Source: an uncultured Solirubrobacterales bacterium
GTDB taxonomy: Bacteria; Actinomycetota; Thermoleophilia; Solirubrobacterales; Solirubrobacteraceae
Reading direction: 5' to 3'
Assembly: GCA_937973575.1 (NCBI GenBank)
Contig: CALJKH010000152.1
Span: forward strand, 1-20,438
Length of the DNA stretch: 20,438 nucleotides
Part shown: piece by piece, positions 6,831 through 13,691 of the stretch
Layout of the letters: every line of letters starts with the position of its first letter
Position numbering within the stretch: the first letter of the stretch is position 1
The notes under the pieces: model-generated
The model's database searches: none
What the model saw: only the letters and a program-made list of their open reading frames with translations
Told to the model about the DNA's origin: nothing
Made by a program: the position numbers and the translations under genes

Positions 6831-8821
6831 TACTGAGTCGCAGTAGGCGCGGCGGGTGTGGCGGCAGCGGCAGCGGCAGCAGATGGCTGCTCCGGGTGAA
6901 TCAGGCAGGTCTTTGAGTTGGTGTTGCCAGGCCCGCCACTCGCTGGGAACGACTTCAACAGCGCATCCGCGATGAACTTCGCGCGCTTTGTATAGCCCTC
7001 GCTGGTGAAGTGAATTTGGTCTGTCGTGTACCAGTTGGTCTGAACATCAGACGGCCAGTCGTAGGCGCGCATGTTCGGGTACTTGTCGCACGCAGCCACC
7101 ACTGTTGCGTTCCACTGCTGCATCAGGCTGTTTGAGTAGCCACCGTCGCTCAGCAGGGTCTTGACGTTGACCCACATGACTGGGTCCTTGCCGATGATCT
7201 GCATCATCAAGTCAATTCGCTTCGCGAAACCGTAGGGCGAGTGGTCGTAGACATCATCCGCTTCGTTAAGCCCGAGCGCCAAGACCCAGCAGCCTCCCTT
7301 GTTCTTTGCCCTGAGTGCCAGTGCCGCCTCTTGGGCGTTGGGTCGGTTCTCAACCTTCTCAACGACTGAGCGAGCATCTGAGATGTCGAGATAGGCGGTT
7401 GAAGCGCCGACACGCGCGTACTGGCCGCTGATTCGGTTCTTCCTGCTGGGGATGTACTCAGGGTCTTCGAGGCCAAGCGAGGTTGAGTCGCCAATATGAA
7501 CCACTGACTTGCAGCTCGTGTGGTTCGCTGTCAGTGGAACTGCAGCCGACTTGACTGCCTTAGTTAGTGGGCTGCGCCCGTTTGCCTTGCTGTCAGTCCC
7601 AAAGCCCGCAAGGCCAGCCATCGCGACGAGGAGGATCAGCCCGCCTGCCACGAGACCACCAGTCTCAGCGCGCGTGAGGTTCTGGCGGGACCATCGGCCG
7701 CTTCGCCAATCCGCCCACAGCCGACCAATTGCTCCGTGGCGAATTGGATCCTCAACAAACTTCCAGGAGAGAGCTGAGATGCCGAAGATCGCAACCAACT
7801 GAAGGAGTGTGCGGATGGGGTCGATTCCCTTGCTTCCAGCTGGCGTAGTCAGGGCAATTACGGGGAAGTGCCACAGATAGATTCCGTAAGAGCGCTCGCC
7901 AATCCACTTCATCGGCGAGCAGCCAACGGCAAGCGCCACGCGCGAGGCTGGGTGGGCAAGCGACGCGACGAGAATGCAGGTGCCAATTGACAGAAGTAGG
8001 AAGCCACCGCGGTAGAGGAACGGTGACTTCTCGCTCGTGGCAAAGAACATCACTAGGACGACCAACAGTCCGAACACGCCGGCCCCGTCAACAATGTTGC
8101 GAGCCCTCGAGTTGATTCGAGCTCGCAGCTTCTGGCTTGGCCAGACCATCGCTAGCGCTGCGCCTACAAGTAGCTCCTGTGCCCGAGTGTCGGTGCCGTA
8201 ATAGACCCGCGACGGGTCTGAACCAGCCTTGTACATCAGCGCCATCAGAACAGCTGAAATAAGCGCGAGGCCAAAGGTTGCGAGGGCAAGCTTGGGGCGC
8301 AGGAAGGCTGCCTTCGAGTCAGGGATGAACTTGACCCCGAGCAACAAGATCAAAGGCCAAACGATGTAGAACTGCTCTTCAACGGAGAGCGACCAGAGGT
8401 GGTTTAGCGGCGGTGGTGCACCAAAGCGCTGGAAGTAGGACACCTTGTGGAAGATCAGCCACCAGTTGTTCACATAGAACGTGCCAGTGAGGACTGAGGT
8501 GGGGAAGTCGGATCCCTGATGGGGGCCAATCACTGTCACCCAAGCCAGCACTAGGACGAGCATCAGCAGCAGCGCGGGGAGGAGTCGGCGGGCACGCGCC
8601 AGCCAGAACTGGGCAAAGCGAATCCCGCCCGTGTTGACCATGCCAAGCAGAAGGTCCGTGATCAGGTAACCGCTCAATGTGAAGAAGACGCCAACGCCGA
8701 GCAGGCCCCCGGGAAGCCATGAGAACCCGAGGTGGTAGACGATTACTCCAAGGACAGCGATGGCCCGCAGGCCATCAAGCCCGGGCATGTAGCGCCGCTT
8801 GCCCTCAATTGGTTCAGGCAT
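6830..8821 (-). CDS. Membrane O-acyltransferase (acyltransferase 3) fused to SGNH domain
   Basis: A 663-aa two-domain protein of the OafA type. Residues 1-400 are the polytopic acyltransferase-3 domain: YMPGLDGLRAIAVLGVIVYH (11-30, His30), an RRLLPAL motif (78-84), and HLWSLSVEEQFYIVWP (141-156), where the acidic pair is typical. About ten hydrophobic segments are present. Residues about 435-625 are an extracytoplasmic SGNH hydrolase-like domain: HIGDSTSLG with Ser446, ALGLNEAD with Asn519, and TDQIHFTSEGY with Asp601 and His604. It should move acyl groups across the membrane and attach them to a cell-surface glycan or glycolipid. The tail after 640 is poly-Ala, Pro and Thr. It is probably the last or only large gene of its transcript, followed by TetR. 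Confidence 0.93.
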   Translation of the reverse strand: MPEPIEGKRRYMPGLDGLRAIAVLGVIVYHLGFSWLPGGLLGVGVFFTLSGYLITDLLLGMVNTGGIRFAQFWLARARRLLPALLLMLVLVLAWVTVIGPHQGSDFPTSVLTGTFYVNNWWLIFHKVSYFQRFGAPPPLNHLWSLSVEEQFYIVWPLILLLGVKFIPDSKAAFLRPKLALATFGLALISAVLMALMYKAGSDPSRVYYGTDTRAQELLVGAALAMVWPSQKLRARINSRARNIVDGAGVFGLLVVLVMFFATSEKSPFLYRGGFLLLSIGTCILVASLAHPASRVALAVGCSPMKWIGERSYGIYLWHFPVIALTTPAGSKGIDPIRTLLQLVAIFGISALSWKFVEDPIRHGAIGRLWADWRSGRWSRQNLTRAETGGLVAGGLILLVAMAGLAGFGTDSKANGRSPLTKAVKSAAVPLTANHTSCKSVVHIGDSTSLGLEDPEYIPSRKNRISGQYARVGASTAYLDISDARSVVEKVENRPNAQEAALALRAKNKGGCWVLALGLNEADDVYDHSPYGFAKRIDLMMQIIGKDPVMWVNVKTLLSDGGYSNSLMQQWNATVVAACDKYPNMRAYDWPSDVQTNWYTTDQIHFTSEGYTKRAKFIADALLKSFPASGGPGNTNSKTCLIHPEQPSAAAAAAATPAAPTATQ
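6861..6882. repeat. GGCAGC hexamer microsatellite coding for poly-alanine
   Basis: About three and a half copies of GCGGCA occur near the 3' end of the acyltransferase gene, giving a run of seven or so alanines in its C-terminal tail. Such a tract can vary in length by slippage without changing frame. Confidence 0.7.
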
Positions 8822-8933
8822 TCGGACTGCTCAAGTGCTCTCTGCGGCAGCGGGGGGTGCGCGTCACCCTGTTAACGCTAGCCGCGTGGGCAGATGCGCG
8901 GCGCAGCAGCCCTTTCGTGGAGCCGCTTGTGGG

Positions 8934-9557
8934 CTAGGGAATCAGGCTGTGATCCAACGCGAAGCCAACTAGGTCAGCTCTGGTGTCCAACTCGAGTTTG
9001 CTCATGAGGTTCGCTCTGTGAACCTCAATTGTCCTCTTTGAGAGGTGGAGCTGCACGCCAATTTCCTCGTTGGTAAAGCCGAGTGCCACGAGCCTCAAGA
9101 CCTGCGCTTCCCGTTCGCTCAGTACATCTGGTGCGGCTCTCTCGAGCTTCGCCATTTCAACACCAAGGCGACCGTTCACATAGGGCTCGAGTCGCTTAGC
9201 TCTGCGAATAGCTTCGTTGAGGGCTTCGGGACCTTCAGTCCTGAGGACAAAACCAAGTGCGCCGTCGCGCAGGACCTGACGTGCTGCTCTTGCGTCGGCA
9301 TTGCTGCTGAGGACGATCAAGCGCGTCTCCGGCGAGACATTGCTTAACTCGGCAAGGAGGCCTTTTGCAACCTCGGCCTCTGGGCGCGCACCTGGCGAGA
9401 CGATCAGAACATCAGGCCTGTGGCCTCTCGCGTAACGGACTGCTTCTTCAGGCCCGTTTGCGACAGCAACCACATCCATGTCGTCCTCATCTTGGAGCAG
9501 CCTCTGCAGTCCACTTCGGACTAGTTCCTCACCATCTGCGAGCACAATCTTGATCAC
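8934..9557 (-). CDS. NarL/FixJ-type DNA-binding response regulator with degenerate receiver
   Basis: A 207-aa protein with a receiver domain (1-120) and a LuxR HTH (about 144-205: LSEREAQVLRLVALGFTNEE, then IGVQLHLSKRTIEVHRANLM). The HTH is fully conserved. The receiver pocket is not: the usual paired acids read AD-G-E (Asp8, Gly9), the phospho-accepting Asp is replaced by Ser54 in RPDVLIVSPGARP, and the conserved Lys is Arg106. The Thr/Ser switch (Ser84/85) remains. It therefore probably works without Asp phosphorylation, by ligand, dimerisation or another partner. No histidine kinase gene is nearby. The start is GTG at 9557 with no good ribosome site. A sigma70-like promoter lies upstream at 9586-9614. 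Target genes are unknown; autoregulation is suggested by repeats in its promoter. Confidence 0.9.
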   Translation of the reverse strand: MIKIVLADGEELVRSGLQRLLQDEDDMDVVAVANGPEEAVRYARGHRPDVLIVSPGARPEAEVAKGLLAELSNVSPETRLIVLSSNADARAARQVLRDGALGFVLRTEGPEALNEAIRRAKRLEPYVNGRLGVEMAKLERAAPDVLSEREAQVLRLVALGFTNEEIGVQLHLSKRTIEVHRANLMSKLELDTRADLVGFALDHSLIP

Positions 9558-9570
9558 ATCGCAAGGGTAT

Positions 9571-9622
9571 TAGTGAATATCCCTATTGATACGGGGAAAA
9601 CCCGTAGTGATCAATTAGTGAT
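9571..9622. repeat. Three TAGTGA direct repeats in promoter (possible operator)
   Basis: TAGTGAA at 9571-9577, TAGTGAT at 9605-9611 and TAGTGAT at 9616-9622. The last two are 11 bp apart (one helical turn) and the first is 34 bp from the second (close to three turns). This phasing fits a protein binding one DNA face. Confidence 0.45.
9586..9614 (-). promoter_or_regulatory. Sigma70-like promoter of the response regulator gene
   Basis: Read on the minus strand, TTGATC (9614-9609) and TATCAA (9591-9586) are separated by exactly 17 bp, upstream of the GTG at 9557. Within the spacer, ACGGG and CCCGT form a short stem. TAGTGA repeats at 9571, 9605 and 9616 overlap the -35 and the likely transcription start. 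Confidence 0.6.
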
Positions 9623-9646
9623 TTGCTGTACTTCTAATTACTGTAA

Positions 9647-10741
9647 TCAGGCGCCGCGATGGGCGTCAGACCGTGGGGCCAGAGGCTTAGCGAGAGCCAC
9701 AGCAACCGCAGTAAGTCCGACGGTGAGCAAGATCCCCACTGCGGTTGGGTGAGCCAGTGTGAGAAGAACAATGGCGCCAATGGCTACTGCGCCTACGCGC
9801 AGGAGTGACACGAGACTCTCCCCGCTCGGGTCTGCAAATGCTGCTTTCCCTCCGCCTGTCCACCAGGCGACAAAGGCCACCAGAAGTCCAACGAGTGCGG
9901 TGAGGCGAATGCCGCGCGCGAAGTAACGAACAAGGGTGTCGAAGAATGCTGCCGCGGCATCCTGAGGCATCGTGGACGGCAAGCTGTCTAGGTAGAACCA
10001 GCGCCCAAGGGCCAAGAGGATCCCCAGCCCCGCCATGGTGCCAGCCAGCGCAAGGCCCGCGGTAACGATTGAGCGGCGGCGGTTCTTTGAGGCGAGCATT
10101 GCCGCAATGAACAGAAGCGGCGCAAGGATGGTCAATAGGAGAGTCAGGCCATTAAGGGCCTTGACGATGCCTTGGATGTCTGCCAGCGCCGGCGCGTCGA
10201 AGATCACGACCTTGCCGTTAGCCGACTTCCCATTGGGCACCGTCAAACCTGTTTTGTCGATAGTCGCCTTGACTGGTCCAACAAGTGGGCCGACATCAAG
10301 CGTCACCTGTCCTTTTCCAGTCAGCTCGACGAACTTTGCCTTCTTGCCTTCAAGCACATTTACAAGTTGCTCATGGGAGCGACGGCTGATCACCTCCCAG
10401 ATCTTCGGGAACGCAGGTGAGGCGAAGAACTTCTCTGCGGCCTGATGAGTGAAGTTGCCCAGCGCGGCCGCAATTGGGCCGGACAGGGGCGCTGCCTTGG
10501 GTGGGAGGTATTGAGCGAGAAGTGACTTTGGGTCAACTGCAGTGTTGATCTGCTTGGTCGTCGCGTCTGCGAGAGCACTCTGAATGGCCTTATTGCTCGC
10601 AAGTGGAGCTACCGTCTCTACATACCGATTGGTGTCGAGCGTCTGGTTGCGTACCCATGTGAAGGTGAGGGCCAGCAGGGACAGGATGCAAGCAAGCGTT
10701 AAAAGTACGACTGAGAGCTTGCCGGGCTTTGTTTGAGGCAT
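9647..10741 (-). CDS. Integral membrane protein with large external loop
   Basis: A 364-aa membrane protein. One N-terminal TM (10-30) is followed by WVRNQTLDTNRYVETVAPLA and SNKAIQSALAD, then an external section to about residue 190, and four or five TMs from about 196 to 352 (196-217, 225-246, 277-295, 313-332, 335-352). The N-terminal block, with a tryptophan after TM1 and a LDTDRYVxTVAPLAsdpavQ-like segment, is characteristic of a widespread actinobacterial membrane protein family of unknown function. The C-terminal tail is short and polar. It lies 89 bp upstream of the response regulator on the same strand, but a promoter in that gap argues for separate control. It is divergent from the small exported-protein genes. 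Confidence 0.75.
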   Translation of the reverse strand: MPQTKPGKLSVVLLTLACILSLLALTFTWVRNQTLDTNRYVETVAPLASNKAIQSALADATTKQINTAVDPKSLLAQYLPPKAAPLSGPIAAALGNFTHQAAEKFFASPAFPKIWEVISRRSHEQLVNVLEGKKAKFVELTGKGQVTLDVGPLVGPVKATIDKTGLTVPNGKSANGKVVIFDAPALADIQGIVKALNGLTLLLTILAPLLFIAAMLASKNRRRSIVTAGLALAGTMAGLGILLALGRWFYLDSLPSTMPQDAAAAFFDTLVRYFARGIRLTALVGLLVAFVAWWTGGGKAAFADPSGESLVSLLRVGAVAIGAIVLLTLAHPTAVGILLTVGLTAVAVALAKPLAPRSDAHRGA

Positions 10742-10850
10742 CCCTCACTCTTCGCCTCATCGAGGTGAAATCCCTGCCACTCAAACTTCACACCTCTGCC
10801 TTACCTCGGTCTTACCCAGCCGGGTCAAAGTCTTGCTTGCAACAAACACG

Positions 10851-10857
10851 AAAGAGG
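10851..10857 (+). promoter_or_regulatory. Ribosome binding site of small protein gene
   Basis: AAAGAGG, ten bases before ATG 10868, supports that start over the out-of-frame ATG at 10861. Confidence 0.55.
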
Positions 10858-10867
10858 CGAATGGAAG

Positions 10868-11140
10868 ATGGGCTACACATACCGAGCAAAGAAGGACTCA
10901 CGAGCACGCCACGACCTTGGTCGTATCGCCAAGAGCGCTGCGGTGACATTTGGTGTGATGGCAGCAATGGTCGGCTTCCAGGCCAACTCAGGCCCAGCTA
11001 CCGGCATCACAAGCGCTTCGACCAAGACGCAGCTGGTCGCCAGCACACATGTCGTCAGCCAGACTCAGACTGGTACTGCCGCCGCTCCACGCAGCAACCA
11101 CGCAGCTCCAGTCGTTTCAAGCGGCCCATCGGGCGGCTAG
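10868..11140 (+). CDS. Small exported or membrane-anchored protein, unknown
   Basis: A 90-aa protein. The N-terminus is basic (MGYTYRAKKDSRARHDLGR) and is followed by a hydrophobic stretch, IAKSAAVTFGVMAAMVGF, at about 20-37. The rest is Ser, Thr, Ala, Gln and Gly rich without cysteine, ending PVVSSGPSGG. This looks like a signal-anchor or signal peptide ahead of a low-complexity external tail. A ribosome site at 10851-10857 supports the start. It stops 10 bp before the next small secreted protein and is likely in one operon with it. Nothing in it matches a family I know. Its codon use resembles its neighbours, which favours a real gene. Confidence 0.6.
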   Translation: MGYTYRAKKDSRARHDLGRIAKSAAVTFGVMAAMVGFQANSGPATGITSASTKTQLVASTHVVSQTQTGTAAAPRSNHAAPVVSSGPSGG

Positions 11141-11150
11141 CCTTCACACC

Positions 11151-11516
11151 ATGATTCGTAGGAAGATCGCGCCGCTCGCTGTTTTGCTCCTGCTGCTCGC
11201 AGCTGGGACAGCGTCAGCCAAGGTTTACCCAGTCGGCCTAACTCTCAAAGACGCCCGCGTGGCAGCAGTCGGATTCGCAGCCAGCCAAACAGTTCCTGGG
11301 ACCGCATCGGGGGCAGCCACCTCCACATGCTCAACTGTGAGTTGGATGGCAGCCCGCTGTGTCTGGACTGAGGCGATCACGCCAACTGCCTCCGGCGGGG
11401 CCAACAGCTGCAGTGGAACGGTCAGCGTTGTGCGCCAGCAGGTGAAGGGTTACCCCTTGAAGCTCACCAAGGTTGCTGGCACCAAGGTTGTTTGCCGCAA
11501 GGTCGCTTCCAGCTAG
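11151..11516 (+). CDS. Small secreted protein with four cysteines
   Basis: A 121-aa protein beginning MIRRKIAPLAVLLLLLAAGT, then ASA-KVYPVG, a clear Sec signal peptide with likely cleavage after Ala23. The mature part holds exactly four cysteines (Cys60, Cys70, Cys87, Cys115), which could form two disulfides outside the cell, and is rich in Thr, Ser, Val and Ala. The frame is open back to 11049, inside the previous gene; ATG 11151 is chosen because it begins the signal peptide. There is no ribosome site, so it may be coupled to the upstream small gene, 10 bp away. No family recognised. Its TAG abuts directly the stop of the convergent ABC permease. Confidence 0.7.
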   Translation: MIRRKIAPLAVLLLLLAAGTASAKVYPVGLTLKDARVAAVGFAASQTVPGTASGAATSTCSTVSWMAARCVWTEAITPTASGGANSCSGTVSVVRQQVKGYPLKLTKVAGTKVVCRKVASS

Positions 11517-12338
11517 TTAGAGGACATCGCGCCGCTGGAACAGCTCGGCGCCAACAACAGCAAGCAGCAGCCCGACTCCGGTTAGCCCGACGGCGTGGCT
11601 CCACGCGAATCCGTCTTGGACTGCCGACCCGTACCAGCGGAATGCCGACGCGATCCTCACGTCATGGAGTTCCGGCGAAATCTTCCCGACCAGATCAACC
11701 ACGTACATCGCCACCAACGTGCCCGAAGCGATTCCCGTCACCGCTGCTGACCTGTGGAGGAACCCGGCCAGAAGAACTGCAAAGCCAGCGAACGCGACTG
11801 ACAGCGGGAAGACATTGCCAAACCCAGACGCGAGAGCCCGCGGGGACGCGTGGGCTCCAACGAGTTCAGCCATACCCAAGGTCATTCCCCACATGATCAG
11901 GAGGTTCACCGCCAGCAGGATCGCTGTCGCTAGGAACGACCCGGCAACCAGCACCCGTCGCGAGAGGGGGAGGGCGAGAAGCGAATCAAGGTGCCCGTGC
12001 TCTTCCGCCCAGACCATCGCACGGGTAGCTGAGCGGATGGCAAAGAAGGCCAGCGCGAATGGGACGATGAAGCTGAGCATCTCCACATCCACGTACTGGT
12101 TGACATTGCTCAATTCACGGATGCTGAAGGCCTGCTTGATTGCCTCTGGGTAGCCCTTAATCGCAGCCCCGATAGCCCCGGAGATTGACGGCCACATCGC
12201 AGCGATGAGAGCGCATGTGGCTCCGAGGCTTACTCCCCAGATCAGGGGAACCTTGCGCTGGAAGTGAAGGTCGCTGCGCAGCACCGCAATGAATGACTTA
12301 GAGGTCGTTGGCGGTGTCGCGGTAGGCATCGCGCTCAC
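11517..12338 (-). CDS. ABC-2 type transporter permease
   Basis: A 273-aa protein with six predicted TMs. The N-terminal cytosolic part (SFIAVLRSDLHFQRKVPLIW) leads into TM1, and a conserved cytosolic loop AVWAEEHGHLDSLLALPLS-like sequence (VWAEEHGHLDSLLALPLSRR, about 119-138) is characteristic of ABC-2 permeases of this subfamily, in which the E..G.ld.LLalPlsR element couples to the ATPase. Start is GTG at 12338, overlapping the ATPase stop by four bases (GTGA), so it is translationally coupled to it. The substrate is unknown; related two-gene systems have been linked to antibiotic or lipid export. Its stop meets the small secreted protein gene head to head with zero gap. Confidence 0.9.
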   Translation of the reverse strand: MSAMPTATPPTTSKSFIAVLRSDLHFQRKVPLIWGVSLGATCALIAAMWPSISGAIGAAIKGYPEAIKQAFSIRELSNVNQYVDVEMLSFIVPFALAFFAIRSATRAMVWAEEHGHLDSLLALPLSRRVLVAGSFLATAILLAVNLLIMWGMTLGMAELVGAHASPRALASGFGNVFPLSVAFAGFAVLLAGFLHRSAAVTGIASGTLVAMYVVDLVGKISPELHDVRIASAFRWYGSAVQDGFAWSHAVGLTGVGLLLAVVGAELFQRRDVL

Positions 12339-13231
12339 GACTCCGATGCTTCGTCGTAGTACTCGAGGAACAGCTCCTCAAGAGAAGGTGCTGTCACCTC
12401 AAGGTCGCGAACATCAAGCTTGGCAATCGCTTCAACTAGAGGGTTGATGTCACCTAGTACCCGCAGTCGCAAGGTGTTGCCGTCTATGGAAACAGAGTCA
12501 ACGCCAAGTAGTGAGGCAAACGCTCCAGCGTCCACTGCATCTCCCAGTGCCACCTTGACCTTGCGGTAGGCCCGGCCCTTCATCTCGCTGACTGACTCGA
12601 TTGCCGCAAGACGACCAGCTCGGATAATCCCGACTCGGTCACAGATCCTTTCCACTTCACTCAGATCGTGGGAGGAGAGAAACACGGTCGCGCCCTTGTC
12701 GCGGTGCTCGGCAACCACTGTGAGGAACTCCTCCTGCATCAGTGGATCTAGGCCGCCGGTGGGCTCATCCAGAATCAAAAGCTCAGGGTTGTGAAATAGG
12801 GCCTGGATCAGCCCGATCTTCTGGCGGTTGCCGCGGGATAGCTCGCGCAGAGGCTTTGTGAGGTCTGCGCGGAAGCGCTCGGCTAGGTCGGCCGCGCTAC
12901 CCAGGTCGTCCATGCCGCGCAAGCGGGCGAAGAGGGTCAGTAGTTCATTACCCGTGGTCCTGTCCTCGTAGGCAAAGTCACCTGCCAGGTTCCCAATCCG
13001 AGAACGAATTGCCCGACTATCCCTGTGGCTATCTAGGCCGAATAGGAGCGCGCTTCCAGCAGTGGGGTGGAGCAGGTCAAGGAGCGTCCGAATCGTGGTC
13101 GTCTTGCCGGCACCGTTGGGGCCGAGGAATCCAAAGATCTCCCCTTTGGGCACCTGCAGGCTGAGGTCCTCAATCCCACGCGAGTCGCCGTAGGACTTGG
13201 TTAGCGCTGCTGTTTCGATGACGGCGGTCAT
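12335..13231 (-). CDS. ABC transporter ATP-binding protein
   Basis: A 298-aa ATPase with Walker A GPNGAGKT (37-44), signature LSRGNRQK (131-138), Walker B LLILDEP (151-157) followed by the TGGLD D-loop, and the H-loop Ser187-His188. The usual Q-loop glutamine is absent: the stretch reads GNLAGDFAYEDRTTGNEL, a variation known in ABC-2 subfamilies. About 90 C-terminal residues form an extra domain that resembles the regulatory or dimerisation tails of ABC-2 ATPases. It pairs with the downstream permease (4-nt overlap), forming an exporter. Start ATG 13231; the start codon lies inside a perfect 7-bp stem. It follows the Usp-like gene by 43 bp. Confidence 0.93.
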   Translation of the reverse strand: MTAVIETAALTKSYGDSRGIEDLSLQVPKGEIFGFLGPNGAGKTTTIRTLLDLLHPTAGSALLFGLDSHRDSRAIRSRIGNLAGDFAYEDRTTGNELLTLFARLRGMDDLGSAADLAERFRADLTKPLRELSRGNRQKIGLIQALFHNPELLILDEPTGGLDPLMQEEFLTVVAEHRDKGATVFLSSHDLSEVERICDRVGIIRAGRLAAIESVSEMKGRAYRKVKVALGDAVDAGAFASLLGVDSVSIDGNTLRLRVLGDINPLVEAIAKLDVRDLEVTAPSLEELFLEYYDEASES

Positions 13232-13256
13232 GGGGCAGGCCTATGACTCGCCCCAT
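13230..13256 (-). promoter_or_regulatory. Hairpin enclosing the start codon of the ABC ATPase
   Basis: ATGGGGC (13230-13236) and GCCCCAT (13250-13256) are exact inverted repeats of 7 bp with a 13-nt loop. On the minus-strand transcript the downstream arm includes the A and U of the ATPase start codon. The structure could hinder initiation or mark a processing site. No strong Shine-Dalgarno is visible nearby. Confidence 0.4.
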
Positions 13257-13274
13257 CCGCCGCTGCACTCGGCC

Positions 13275-13691
13275 TTAAGCCGCAATCAAGTGGTCTTCCA
13301 CTGGGCGGTGAATTCGCTCCTCAAGGTCCAGCAGCTTCCGCTCCCGGTAGCCGCGCCCGTCAGCCCTGTGGACGACGATGATCCTGTCCGGTTTGAACTG
13401 GGCCACAGCGTCGTGAACTGCCAGCTCCGGGTCTGCGTCGCCTGCATCAGCGGTCGCGACGGCAGCTTCCATCCCGACAGTCCTGCGAGCTTCATCCGCA
13501 GCTTCGCGGGCGTCCTCAATGCCACCTTCATCGGTGAACCAGTAGGCCAGCGCCGACCTCGCCACGCTCGGGACAACAATCTTGAGGGTCGTGTCCTTCA
13601 GATCGCGCGGTGGTACCTCGTGCTCTAAGTCCTCTAACGCCACATCTGGAGTTACGACCAGCAGCACTCGCTCTGACTTTGTTCCAATCAT
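13275..13691 (-). CDS. Universal stress protein-like small protein
   Basis: A 138-aa protein with an alpha/beta layout like Usp domains: a first strand RVLLVVTPDV (8-17), a middle strand LKIVVPSVA, and a last strand pair FKPDRIIVVH with the polar turn ADGRGYRERKLLDL. It recalls a family of short Usp-like proteins common in Thermoleophilia; the classic G-2x-G-9x-G-S/T ATP-binding motif is not seen, so ATP binding is not supported. The ATG at 13691 overlaps the stop of the SDR gene by four bases (ATGA), so the two are translationally coupled. The ABC ATPase gene follows 43 bp downstream. Confidence 0.65.
   Translation of the reverse strand: MIGTKSERVLLVVTPDVALEDLEHEVPPRDLKDTTLKIVVPSVARSALAYWFTDEGGIEDAREAADEARRTVGMEAAVATADAGDADPELAVHDAVAQFKPDRIIVVHRADGRGYRERKLLDLEERIHRPVEDHLIAA

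Noticed and set aside
8822..8933. Small gene in the 112-bp gap between acyltransferase and response regulator
   Set aside because: The only plus-strand frame crossing it overlaps the acyltransferase start and shows no domain or ribosome site.
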